This document shows, piece after piece, positions 43,325 to 51,716 of a stretch of DNA of 64,000 bases (positions are counted from its first letter, which is position 1; each line of letters begins with the position of its first letter). The stretch spans positions 108,239 through 172,238 of the forward strand of contig NZ_LAKD02000018.1 in the NCBI RefSeq assembly GCF_000968685.2, read 5' to 3'. Both the position numbers and the translations under genes were made by a program. Under the pieces are notes generated by a model. The model worked only from the letters and a program-made list of their open reading frames with translations, had not been told where the DNA came from and ran no database searches. The stretch comes from Streptomyces antioxidans. Its GTDB lineage: Bacteria; Actinomycetota; Actinomycetes; Streptomycetales; Streptomycetaceae.

Positions 43325-43939
43325 TCAGTAGGTGGTCGGGGCCGGGGCGTTGAGCCGCAGAAGGGATGCCCGGCCGTCCCGCAGGCGCAGTTCGGTCAGG
43401 GCGCCGTTCTCCAGCCGGGGAAACACCTGGCGGTAGCGGGCGAGCGGGATGCCGAGCACCTGGCAGAGGACCAGCCGGACGAGGGTGGAGTGGGCGACGA
43501 CCAGGACCCGGCCCCCGGGCACCTCATGGGCGATGTCCAGCAGACAGGCGAGCGCGCGGTCGGCGGCCCCGGCGGGGTCCTCGCCGCCGGGCAGATGATG
43601 GGCGACCGGATCGGCCAGGAACGCGTCCAGCTCGGCCGGGAACCGCTCCCGCATCTCCGCTCGGGTCAGCCCCTCGCCGCGCCCGAAGTCCACCTCGTAC
43701 AGCCGCTCGTCCACCCGCGGGGTGAGGCCGAGCACGGCGGCGGCGGGCTCGGCGGTGAGCCGGGCGCGGGACAGCGGTGAGCTGAGCACCGCGTCCAGCC
43801 GCTGTCCCGCGGCCCAGGCGCCGAGCTCGGCGGCCTGCTTGCGGCCGTGTTCGGTCAGTGGCACATCGGTGCGGCCGGCGTAGCGGTTCTCCGCGTGCCA
43901 CACGGTCTCCCCGTGCCGTACGAGGACGAAGTCGGTCAC
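43325..43939 (-). CDS. Histidine phosphatase family protein
   Basis: The 204-residue protein has the catalytic LVRHGET (residues 6-12), a second conserved His in VVAHSTLVR, and the acidic LYEVDFGRGEG. It belongs to the phosphoglycerate mutase/phosphatase branch. The GTG start overlaps the stop of the FGGY kinase by four bases, so it is co-translated with two carbohydrate kinases. It may remove phosphate from a sugar-phosphate intermediate or control its level. It converges with the GntR gene. Confidence 0.88.
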   Translation of the reverse strand: MTDFVLVRHGETVWHAENRYAGRTDVPLTEHGRKQAAELGAWAAGQRLDAVLSSPLSRARLTAEPAAAVLGLTPRVDERLYEVDFGRGEGLTRAEMRERFPAELDAFLADPVAHHLPGGEDPAGAADRALACLLDIAHEVPGGRVLVVAHSTLVRLVLCQVLGIPLARYRQVFPRLENGALTELRLRDGRASLLRLNAPAPTTY

Positions 43940-45423
43940 TGGCCGGCCCTTCTGTGGGCGTGGGCGGCCACCTCCGGCTCCAGCCAGCCCCGGCGGACCA
44001 GCTCGTCCACGAAGCCGAGGTAGCTGGGCAGCAGCCGGGCGGTGCGGTCGGGATCGGGGTGCAGCCCGACTCCGTCGCGCACCATGGCGGCGGCGGCCCG
44101 CTCCAGCGTGACGCCCGAGGCGGTGGCGGCGAGCACCGCCATGCCGATGGCGCTCTCGGCCTGCTCGGGCAGGGTCACGCTCCGGCCGAGGAGGTCGGCG
44201 CGCAGCTGTGACCAGTAGCGGTTGCGGGCGCCGCCGCCGGTCAGGCTCAGCGGGCCGTCCACCGGAGCGCCGATGTGCTCCAGGTGGTCCAGGCAGAGCC
44301 GTTCCACACAGGCCACGCCGAGCAGACAGGCGTGGAACTCCTCGGCCGCACCGTAGGGTTCGCCCAGGACGAAGGGGCGGGCGTCGGGCGCGCGGAACGG
44401 GAAGCGCTCACCCCGCTCCCCGGCGAGCGGGTAGACGACCGCGGTGGAACCGGTCGTAGCGGCCGCCCCGGTGAGGGCGTCGAGGTCGGCGCCGGGGAAG
44501 CGGCGGGTCAGCACGCCCGCACCGCTGCTGGAGGCGCCGCCGGGCAGCCAGCCGCCGCCGGGCCCGCGGTGGCAGTAGACCACCCCGGCCGGGTCGTGCA
44601 CCGGACGGGGGCTGGCGCCCTTGAGGACGAGGGTGGTGCCCAGCACCGAGTTCCAGGCGCCCGGGCCGAGCGCGCCCGCCCCGATCTGGGCCGCGCAGCC
44701 GTCGGTCATCCCCGCCACCATGGGGGTGCCGGCGGGGATCCCGGTGGTGGCGGCGGCCCGCCCGCAGACCGTGCCGATCACCGTGCCGGGCCGTACGACC
44801 TCAGGCAGCAGGCCGTCGGGGACACCGAGGGCGGCCAGCTCCTCGGCGGGCCAGCGGTCGGCGAGCAGGTCGTAGCCGGTCTTCAGGGCGTGGCTGGCGT
44901 CGCCGGGGGTCTGCCGCCCGGCCAGCCGCCAGGTGATCAGGTCGGCCTGGTGCAGCAGCCGGGCCCCCGGCGGGACATCGGTGTGCCGGAGCAGCCACAG
45001 GAGTTTGGGCAGGGCCCAGGACGGCTGCATGGTGCGGTAGCCGAGCCTTCGCCACACCGCCCCGCCGACGGTGTTGACGCGGTCGGCGTGGTCCGCGGCG
45101 CGCCCGTCGTCGTACATCAGGGCCGGGGTGAGGGGCGTGCCGGACGCGTCGGCGAGGAGGACGGTCCCGGAGGTGGCGTCCACCGCCATCCCCCGCACCC
45201 GCCCGTCGTCGATGCCGCTCAGGGCCTCGCGGCAGGCGGCACCGGCGGCGGACCACCACTGCTCGGGGTCCTGCTCGTGGCGTATGCCGTCACGGTGGCT
45301 GGTCAGGGGGCGGGAGGCCGCGGCGAGCAGCTTCCCGGCGCCGTCCACGGCGACGGCGCGCACGCTCTGCGTACCGAGGTCCAGGCCGAGATGGACGGCG
45401 TCGGGGGACAGCGCGTCAGACAT
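43936..45423 (-). CDS. FGGY carbohydrate kinase, xylulokinase-like
   Basis: The 495-residue protein has the phosphate loop GLDLGTQSVRAV, AVDATSGTVLL, the substrate-region DGRAADHADRVN, GMTDGCAAQIGAGA and the adenosine motif TGGGARN. It fits the FGGY family near ribulose/xylulose kinases, but the sugar cannot be named. ATG 45423 lies inside the end of the preceding kinase gene with an eight-base overlap. It differs clearly from the other two FGGY proteins in the window. Confidence 0.88.
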   Translation of the reverse strand: MSDALSPDAVHLGLDLGTQSVRAVAVDGAGKLLAAASRPLTSHRDGIRHEQDPEQWWSAAGAACREALSGIDDGRVRGMAVDATSGTVLLADASGTPLTPALMYDDGRAADHADRVNTVGGAVWRRLGYRTMQPSWALPKLLWLLRHTDVPPGARLLHQADLITWRLAGRQTPGDASHALKTGYDLLADRWPAEELAALGVPDGLLPEVVRPGTVIGTVCGRAAATTGIPAGTPMVAGMTDGCAAQIGAGALGPGAWNSVLGTTLVLKGASPRPVHDPAGVVYCHRGPGGGWLPGGASSSGAGVLTRRFPGADLDALTGAAATTGSTAVVYPLAGERGERFPFRAPDARPFVLGEPYGAAEEFHACLLGVACVERLCLDHLEHIGAPVDGPLSLTGGGARNRYWSQLRADLLGRSVTLPEQAESAIGMAVLAATASGVTLERAAAAMVRDGVGLHPDPDRTARLLPSYLGFVDELVRRGWLEPEVAAHAHRRAGQ

Positions 45424-46960
45424 ACGAGGTTTCCGGACGGGGGTCATGGGGGTGCCCAGCGGAGGTGCCGACGGGCCCCCGGGCTGGCGACCAGCCCAGG
45501 GAGCGGGCCGCGTCCCGCCAGGCCAGGTGGGCCGCGGACAGCTCGTCGTAGAGCGCGGCCCGGTGCGGGTCCGGTGCCCAACTGGCGCCCCTGCGCACGT
45601 ACGTGAGGGCGGCGTCCTCCATGCTCCGCTCGGCGCCGGTGAGCACCAGACCGGTGAGGAAGGCGCCCTTCGCGCCCGGTTCGGTGTCGGTACCGCGGGC
45701 CGTCGGGACGCCGGTGGCGTCGGCGATGAGCTGACACCAGCGGTCGCTGCCCGCGCCTCCGCCGCACAGCCGCAGCTCGCGCACCTCGGTCCCGGAGGCC
45801 CGCAGACAGTCCCGTACGACGAGGGACAGCCCCTCGAAGACCGCCCGTGCCAGATCGGCGCGGGTGTGGTCCAGCGAGAGGCCCCAGAACGTGCCGCGGG
45901 CCCGCCCGTCGAGGAACGGCGCACGTTCCCCGGCCGGTGAGAGGTGGGGGAGGAAGCCCAGCCCGGCGGCGCCGGGTCCGGACGCGGCGGCGAGGTCCCC
46001 GAGGGCGGCGGGGCTCTCGACGGCCAGCGTCCGGCACGCCCAGTCCAGCACCTCGGTGCCCGACAGGGTGGGGAGGGCGCGCAGCAGCCGCTCGTGGCGG
46101 CCGAAGGCGATGGTGATGCCGCACGGCTCGCCCGAGGTGTCCACGGACCGGCGCACCACCTCGGTGCACAGGGTGGTGCCGAGGATGGCACACGCCTGCC
46201 CGGGGTCGACGACCCCGGCGCCGCGGGCGGTGGCGGCGATGTCGTACGGGGCCATCACGACGGGAAGGCCGGTGGCGAGGCCCAGTTCGGCAGCCGCGCG
46301 GTGGGTGAGCTCGGCGACGCACTCGTCGTGTCCGAGCACGCGCGGCAGCAGCCGACGCGCCCACGCCAGGCCGAACAGGTCCACGATCGCCGGGTCGTAC
46401 GCGCCCGTGGCGTGGTCGAGGAACGGGGCCGACGCGTCGGAGGCGTCGATCGCCGTGACGCCGGTGAGCCTCAGGAACAGCCAGCCCGCCGCGGTCAGCG
46501 CGGTGTGCGAGCGCTCCAGGCGCTCCGGGTCGTGTCCGGCGAGCCAGCTGAGCACCGCGTTGGGCATGCCCGCACAGGTGAGGGAGCCATTGCGGCGGTA
46601 CGCCTCCGCCAGGACACCATCGGCCTGCCAGCGCGCCAGCAGCTCACCGGCGCGCCCGTCGGACCACAGGATCGCGGGGCCGGTGGGGCGGCCGTCGCCG
46701 TCGACCAGCCAGCAGCCGTCCCCCTGGGCCGTGAACGCGATCAGCCGCACCGCGTCGTGCCCGGGTCCCAGCTGGGCCATCGCGCCGCGCACGGTGGAGA
46801 CGACTCCGCGCCACACCGCGTCCATGTCCTGCTCGGCCCATCCGGGATGGGGGCGCAGCACCTCCGTACCGACGCGGGAGACCGCCACTTCCCTTCCCTC
46901 GGTGTCGAACACGACGGACTTGATGACCGACGTGCCGACGTCGACAGTGAGAACCGTCAT
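45416..46960 (-). CDS. FGGY carbohydrate kinase, erythritol-kinase-like
   Basis: The 514-residue protein is a paralogue of the 20.7 kb kinase. It shares VDVGTSVIKSV, TAQGDGCWLVDG, DASDASAPFLD and PYDIAATARGAGVVDPGQ. These features group it with EryA-like polyol or ketose kinases. It is first in an operon with a second FGGY kinase and a histidine phosphatase, and is divergent from a DeoR regulator. The C-terminus is a His/Pro/Gly-rich tail where the next gene starts. Confidence 0.88.
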   Translation of the reverse strand: MTVLTVDVGTSVIKSVVFDTEGREVAVSRVGTEVLRPHPGWAEQDMDAVWRGVVSTVRGAMAQLGPGHDAVRLIAFTAQGDGCWLVDGDGRPTGPAILWSDGRAGELLARWQADGVLAEAYRRNGSLTCAGMPNAVLSWLAGHDPERLERSHTALTAAGWLFLRLTGVTAIDASDASAPFLDHATGAYDPAIVDLFGLAWARRLLPRVLGHDECVAELTHRAAAELGLATGLPVVMAPYDIAATARGAGVVDPGQACAILGTTLCTEVVRRSVDTSGEPCGITIAFGRHERLLRALPTLSGTEVLDWACRTLAVESPAALGDLAAASGPGAAGLGFLPHLSPAGERAPFLDGRARGTFWGLSLDHTRADLARAVFEGLSLVVRDCLRASGTEVRELRLCGGGAGSDRWCQLIADATGVPTARGTDTEPGAKGAFLTGLVLTGAERSMEDAALTYVRRGASWAPDPHRAALYDELSAAHLAWRDAARSLGWSPARGPVGTSAGHPHDPRPETSYV

Positions 46961-47298
46961 GACCGGAATACCTGTCCCATACCTGCCCCTTCACCACGGC
47001 TGGAGCGGCGGCGTACCAGTGGATGGCCGCCGCTTCCGGGGAACCGACACCGTCGGCGGAGTTGCACGCCGACCAACCCAGCGAATCGCCGCCGGGAAGC
47101 CACGTCAATCGGGGCGCGGGATTATCCCGCGCCCGGCGCCCGGCACCGTGCGATGTCCTGGGCCACCGGCCCCGCACACGGGGGAGGCGACGTCCCGCAC
47201 CCGTGTTACGTTCGCGTGAGTTTCACAGCAGTCCGTCTCACAGCGATGCGCCGGGGCACCGCGCCGGGGTGGTGCGGAAGGGTAAGGAGCCGCAGGCC
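46961..47298. other. Divergent regulatory region of kinase operon and DeoR gene
   Basis: No gene is seen in these 338 bases. They hold a nine-base inverted repeat (47004-47012 with 47026-47034). A perfect 10+3+10 palindrome GGGCGCGGGA-TTA-TCCCGCGCCC lies at 47112-47134, and a small dyad GTGAGTTTCAC at 47216-47226. The last is placed well for a DeoR operator before the DeoR gene. Confidence 0.5.
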
Positions 47299-48075
47299 AT
47301 GACCCGTACGGAGGGGCAGGAGGAGCGGCGGCACCGGCTGCGTGAACTGGTCACGGCCAAGGGCTTCGTCCGCACCTCGGACCTGGCGGCCGGGTTCGCG
47401 GTCAGTGTGATGACCGTCCACCGCGACCTGGACGCCCTCCAGGCGCAGGGCTGGCTGCGCAAGGTGCGCGGCGGCGCGAGCTGCCTGCCGTCCACGCAGT
47501 TCCACGGCAGTGTCGGCGAGCGCATGACGACCATGACGCAGACCAAGCGGCGGCTGGCGCGGGCGGCGGCCGAGGAACTGGCTCCCGGCCGGATCGTGGT
47601 GATCGACGACTCCACCACCTGTCTGGGCCTGACCCAGCACCTGCCCCACCACACACCGATCACGGCGATCACCAACTCGCTGCCCGCCATCACCGCTCTG
47701 GCCAAGGAGCCCGGAGTGGCGCTGGTGGCGCTCGGCGGCACCTACTTCCCGGCGTACGACGCCTTCATGGGACCGCACACCGCGCAGAGCGTGTCCGCCT
47801 TCCGCGCCGATGCGCTGTTCATGTCCACCACCGCCGTCACCGCGGGCCGCTGCTACCACATGTCGCCCGAGACAGTGCAGGTCAAGCAGGCGATGATGGC
47901 CGCCGCGGCGCGCCGGGTACTCCTCGTCGACCATACGAAGTTCGCCAACCAGGGCCTGTACGCCCTGGCTCCGCTCACCGACTTCGACCTGGTCGTGGTG
48001 GACGACGCGACACCGGCCGGGGAGGTGCGCGGGCTGCGCGAGCGCGGCGTCGATGTGCGCGTCGTCCCTCGGTGA
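47299..48075 (+). CDS. DeoR family sugar-responsive repressor
   Basis: The 258-residue protein has a DeoR helix-turn-helix (RTSDLAAGFAVSVMTVHRDL) and the sugar-phosphate domain (VVIDDSTTCLGL, ITNSLPAI, LGGTYF, VDHTKF). It is divergent from the two-kinase operon, which it probably represses. It is of the same subgroup as the DeoR protein at 18 kb. ATG 47299 follows AAGGAG. Confidence 0.9.
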   Translation: MTRTEGQEERRHRLRELVTAKGFVRTSDLAAGFAVSVMTVHRDLDALQAQGWLRKVRGGASCLPSTQFHGSVGERMTTMTQTKRRLARAAAEELAPGRIVVIDDSTTCLGLTQHLPHHTPITAITNSLPAITALAKEPGVALVALGGTYFPAYDAFMGPHTAQSVSAFRADALFMSTTAVTAGRCYHMSPETVQVKQAMMAAAARRVLLVDHTKFANQGLYALAPLTDFDLVVVDDATPAGEVRGLRERGVDVRVVPR

Positions 48076-48083
48076 CACCGGCG

Positions 48084-48130
48084 TTCCGCACCCTTCCGCA
48101 CCTTCCGCACCTTCTGCACCCTTCCGCATC
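48084..48130 (+). repeat. TTCCGCACC tandem repeat
   Basis: Five imperfect copies of the nine-base unit TTCCGCACC lie directly after the DeoR stop codon. They are not palindromic, so they are not a hairpin terminator. Confidence 0.7.
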
Positions 48131-48241
48131 CTGAGGCGTCCGCTGTGGCGCGGCGGGAGACACATGGGGACTTGCCGGAGACGTCCAAGCTCTGACGCCG
48201 ACCGTGGAAGTTTTGGCGGGTGATCCGGCCCGTACGACACC

Positions 48242-48270
48242 TTGACACCCCAATACATCGGATGTTCTGA
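48242..48270 (+). promoter_or_regulatory. Promoter with GntR-like operator for fucosidase operon
   Basis: A perfect TTGACA (48242-48247) is followed at 17 bases by a weak -10 (TTCTGA, 48265-48270). Between them lies the palindrome ACATC-G-GATGT (48255-48265), a typical FadR/GntR-type operator shape. A second CCGATG half-site follows at about 48273. A repressor bound here would block the promoter. Confidence 0.6.
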
Positions 48271-48313
48271 TGCCGATGCGTCCTGGTAAAAGGGGCCGGC
48301 CAAAGGAGCCGCA

Positions 48314-48421
48314 ATGGGTCGGATCATGACAGTGACGGTCAGGGACCTCAGTTTCCGTACGCGTCGAGCGCACCATGGAACGGCCGCCGTTCACACGGCG
48401 CCCGTCTTATCCGGTATCTGA
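48314..48421 (+). CDS. Possible 35-residue leader ORF
   Basis: A strong ribosome site, AAAGGAG (48302-48308), stands five bases before ATG 48314, and the frame ends at TGA 48419-48421. The peptide (MGRIMTVTVRDLSF at its start) is basic and rich in Arg, His and Thr, with no recognisable domain. It lies about 35 bases after the predicted transcription start of the fucosidase operon. It could be a leader peptide or a chance frame. Confidence 0.35.
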   Translation: MGRIMTVTVRDLSFRTRRAHHGTAAVHTAPVLSGI

Positions 48422-48605
48422 CGCTGACCACACCCGCCACATCTTCTTGCCCCACCCCACTCACCGTGGTCGGGGCTTTCCCACAGCAGCCGCGGCGGCA
48501 TGGCGCACACGCATAGGTGTCCGCGTTCCGTTTCCGCATTCCATGCCCGCGTTCCGTGCTGCCCGTGTACGGCCGTCCGAGCACGCACATGAAGTGGACT
48601 CCGCT

Positions 48606-49838
48606 ATGAAAAGACGACTCCTCGTCGGTGTCACCGCGGCGGCTGCCGCCTGGGGACTGCTGGTGGGATGTTCCTCCAGTTCCAGCACGTCCAACCAGTC
48701 GAAGGACAAACTCGTCTGGTCGATGTGGATCGCGGGCTCGTCCGACAAGGCGGCCTGGCAGCAGGTGGCGAAATCGGTCAGCGCCCAGGGCGGCCCGAAG
48801 GTCACGATCCAGGGTGCGCCCTTCAACGACTACTTCACCAAGCTCCGCACCCAGCTCAGCACGGGCAGCGCGCCGTGCATCGTGAGCATCCAGAGTATCC
48901 GCGCGGCGAATTACGCCGATGTTCTGCGGCCGATCGACTCCTATGCCAAGAAGGGCGGGCTCGACCTTTCCGAGTTCGACACCACCGCCCTGAACGGAAT
49001 GAAGGTCGACGGAAAGCTGTACGCCCTGCCGTATGACACCGGGCCCATGCTGCTCTTCTACAACAAGGACCTGTTCCGGCAGGTCGGTGCCGAGGAACCG
49101 AAACCCGGCTGGACGCTCGCCGACTTCACGGCGGCCGCGGCGAAGTTCAAGGCGGCGGGAAAGAAGATGTTCGCCTCGACCGTCACGGACATGAACCTCG
49201 AATCGATGATCCTCGGCTACAACGGCGGCCGGGTCATCAAGGCCGACGGAACGCTCGATCCGTCGAACCCGACCTTCGCCAAGGGCCTCGACTGGCTCTC
49301 CTCGCTCGTCAAGAACGGCACCGCCACCGAGGCCAGCGCGGACAGCGACGCTCCCTCCAACAGCTTCGTGTCCAAGAAGGTCGGCATGTATCTCGATGGC
49401 CCCTGGTCCCTGCTCGACCAGAGGGACAAGGTGAAATTCCCGATCGGGGTCACGACCATACCCACCGGCCACACCTCAGGACCGGCCACCTTCTCTGCGG
49501 GGTCCGGATTCGGTGTCTCCCGCCAGTGCGCCTACCCCGACCAGGCGTTCAAGGCCATCAAGACGATGACGAGCCAGAAGGTGCTCACCACCCTGGCGCG
49601 GCAGGGGCGCGCCTTCCCCGGACGCACCGCCGCCCAGCAGACGTGGTACGAGAACGCGGATATCGACGGCGTCGAGAGCGTACTCAAGACGGCCCAGAAG
49701 GCATCGACACCACTGCCGGGCAACAAGCAGAGCGACCAGCTCCAGCAGCTCTTCTCGCAGTACGGGATCCAAGCCGTCAACGGACAGCAGTCGGGCGCCG
49801 AGACGATGAAGTCCATCGCGGGCCAGCTCGGGCAGTGA
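48606..49838 (+). CDS. Family 1 extracellular sugar-binding lipoprotein (ABC)
   Basis: The 410-residue protein has a lipoprotein signal with lipobox LLVGC (Cys22) followed by a Ser-rich spacer. A maltose-type binding-protein fold follows (LVWSMWIAGSS, YALPYDTGPMLLFYNKDLF, KVGMYLDGPWSL). It captures an oligosaccharide or monosaccharide for the two CUT1 permeases that follow. Only a weak ribosome site is seen. Context with an alpha-L-fucosidase suggests a fucosylated glycan or fucose as ligand. Confidence 0.9.
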   Translation: MKRRLLVGVTAAAAAWGLLVGCSSSSSTSNQSKDKLVWSMWIAGSSDKAAWQQVAKSVSAQGGPKVTIQGAPFNDYFTKLRTQLSTGSAPCIVSIQSIRAANYADVLRPIDSYAKKGGLDLSEFDTTALNGMKVDGKLYALPYDTGPMLLFYNKDLFRQVGAEEPKPGWTLADFTAAAAKFKAAGKKMFASTVTDMNLESMILGYNGGRVIKADGTLDPSNPTFAKGLDWLSSLVKNGTATEASADSDAPSNSFVSKKVGMYLDGPWSLLDQRDKVKFPIGVTTIPTGHTSGPATFSAGSGFGVSRQCAYPDQAFKAIKTMTSQKVLTTLARQGRAFPGRTAAQQTWYENADIDGVESVLKTAQKASTPLPGNKQSDQLQQLFSQYGIQAVNGQQSGAETMKSIAGQLGQ

Positions 49839-49843
49839 GGGCC

Positions 49844-50824
49844 GTGACAACCGAGCAGGCCGCCCCGGCCGCACAGGAGGTGGTGACGGTGGAGGTGGCC
49901 GCCCCGGACACCGCCGTCGCGGTGGACGAGGAGCCCGACGCGCGGCGCCCGGCCGAGGTCGGGCGACGCTCATGGTGGGGCGCGGCGTTCGCCGCCCCGC
50001 ACTCGATCGGGCTGGCGCTCTTCACCGTGGTCCCGATCGTCGCGTCCCTCGTCGTGAGCTTCATGAACTGGCCCATGATCGGTGGCCACACCTGGACCGG
50101 ACTGGAGAACTACCGGCGGCTCTTCGACGATCCGGTCTTCTGGGTCGTGGTGCGCAACACCGCCGAGTACGTGATCCTCTATGTGCCGCTGAACCTCGTG
50201 GTCTCCCTCGGGCTCGCGGCCTGGCTGACACCCCGGATCAGGCACCGGCACATCTTCCGGGTGCTGTTCTTCATCCCCACCATCACCCCGCTGGTGGCGA
50301 ACGTCGTCGTCTGGCGGATGCTGTACCAGCCCGACGGCCTCATCGACGCCACGCTCCAGTCCACCCTCGGCGGACACGCCCCCAACTTCCTCGCCGACGA
50401 CACCTGGGCGATGTTCGCGGTCGTGGCGATGAGCGTCTGGGCGGGCTTCGGCTACAACATGCTCATCTTCTCCGCCGCGCTCGACGCGGTGCCGGACAGC
50501 CAGATCGAGGCCGCCCAGCTCGACGGCGCGAGCGCGTGGCGGACCTTCTGGCATGTGAAGTTCCCGGCCATCTCGCCGTCGATCTTCTTCGCCACCATGA
50601 TGACCCTCATCACCTCGTTCCAGGTGTTCACCCAGCCGTTCCTGCTCACCAAGGGCGGCCCGGGGACGGAGACGGAAACCCTCGTCCAGTACATCTACAA
50701 CACCGGCTTCCAGAACCAGCAGCTCGGGCTCGCCTCGGCGGGCGCCTGGGTGCTGTTCGTGATCATCCTCGGCATCACGGCGGTCCAGTTCCTCGGCCAG
50801 AAGCGGTGGGTGCACTATGAGTAG
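49844..50824 (+). CDS. CUT1 sugar ABC permease (MalF type)
   Basis: The 326-residue permease has an acidic N-terminal tail of about 45 residues and six hydrophobic segments. The EAA loop is visible as EAAQLDGASAWRTFWHVKFPAISP. GTG 49844 follows GAGGG and is five bases after the binding-protein stop. It overlaps the second permease by eight bases. No ATPase is encoded here, so a shared MsiK-type ATPase is expected, as is usual in Streptomyces. Confidence 0.92.
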   Translation: MTTEQAAPAAQEVVTVEVAAPDTAVAVDEEPDARRPAEVGRRSWWGAAFAAPHSIGLALFTVVPIVASLVVSFMNWPMIGGHTWTGLENYRRLFDDPVFWVVVRNTAEYVILYVPLNLVVSLGLAAWLTPRIRHRHIFRVLFFIPTITPLVANVVVWRMLYQPDGLIDATLQSTLGGHAPNFLADDTWAMFAVVAMSVWAGFGYNMLIFSAALDAVPDSQIEAAQLDGASAWRTFWHVKFPAISPSIFFATMMTLITSFQVFTQPFLLTKGGPGTETETLVQYIYNTGFQNQQLGLASAGAWVLFVIILGITAVQFLGQKRWVHYE

Positions 50825-51674
50825 CGGCGGTACGCGGACGAGCGGAGCGGCACCGCGGGTGCGCCGCGCGATCGGCTATCTGATCCTCTGCCTCATCGCC
50901 CTGGCCTTCATGGCACCGCTCATCTACATGGTGGCCACGAGCCTCAAGCCCGAGTCGGAAACCTTCACCACCCCGCCGACCCTCTGGGGCTCCGCGCTCC
51001 GGTGGCAGAACTACACCGACGTCTTCAGCTATCTGCCGTTCGCCCGCTTCATCCTCAACGGTGTCCTCGTCGCCGCCGTCGGCACCGCCATCAACGTGAC
51101 CGTCGCGGCACTCAGCGGATACGCCTTCTCCCGGCTGCGCTGGCGCGGCCGGAACGTGGTGTTCCTGCTGTTCCTCGCGACCCTGATGATCCCCCAGGAC
51201 GTCCTCGTCATCCCGATGTACGTGATGATGCAGAACGTCGGATGGGTGGACACCGTGCAGGCGCTCATCATCCCGTGGGCGTTCACCGCACTCGGCGCGT
51301 TCCTGCTGCGCCAGTTCTTCCTGACCGTCCCCCAGGAGCTGGACGACGCGGCCCGGGTCGACGGCGCCGGGACCGTGCGCACCTTCCTCAGCGTGATGGT
51401 GCCCCTGGCCCGGCCCACCCTCGCCGTGCTCGCCGTCTTCACCTTCATCAGCTACTGGAACTCCTTCCTGTGGCCCCTCGTGATCGTCAACGATGTCAAC
51501 GCGCGCGCCACCATCCCGCTCGGCCTCCAGGCGTTCTTCGGACAGCAGGGCAATGAGTGGAGCCTCGTCATGGCCGCCTCGGTGATCTCGATGCTGCCGA
51601 CCGTGATCATCCTCGTCCTCCTCCAGAAGCACCTGGTGCGCGGCATCGTCACCAGTGGCCTGGGCGGCCGCTGA
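50817..51674 (+). CDS. CUT1 sugar ABC permease (MalG type)
   Basis: The 285-residue permease has six hydrophobic segments and the EAA-type loop DDAARVDGAGTVRTFLSVMVPLARP. It pairs with the preceding MalF-type protein. The gene overlaps its neighbour by eight bases, and the fucosidase starts 42 bases downstream after a purine-rich ribosome site. Confidence 0.92.
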   Translation: MSSGGTRTSGAAPRVRRAIGYLILCLIALAFMAPLIYMVATSLKPESETFTTPPTLWGSALRWQNYTDVFSYLPFARFILNGVLVAAVGTAINVTVAALSGYAFSRLRWRGRNVVFLLFLATLMIPQDVLVIPMYVMMQNVGWVDTVQALIIPWAFTALGAFLLRQFFLTVPQELDDAARVDGAGTVRTFLSVMVPLARPTLAVLAVFTFISYWNSFLWPLVIVNDVNARATIPLGLQAFFGQQGNEWSLVMAASVISMLPTVIILVLLQKHLVRGIVTSGLGGR

Positions 51675-51716
51675 CCCCTGTGCGCCTCCTCCTCTCCGGG
51701 AAAGGAATCCCCCTCG

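Larger units (their letters stand above)
48076..48605. other. Leader and promoter region of fucosidase operon
   Basis: This 530-base stretch lies between the DeoR gene and the ABC binding protein. It contains a tandem repeat just after DeoR, a promoter with operator at 48242-48270, a possible 35-codon ORF at 48314-48421, and then about 180 bases of leader. In that leader GACCAC near 48427 can pair with GTGGTC near 48466. Nothing else is supported. Confidence 0.5.

Noticed and set aside
48084..48130. Repeat array after DeoR considered as a CRISPR or terminator
   Set aside because: The unit is nine bases with no spacers and no palindrome, so it is neither a CRISPR array nor a hairpin.
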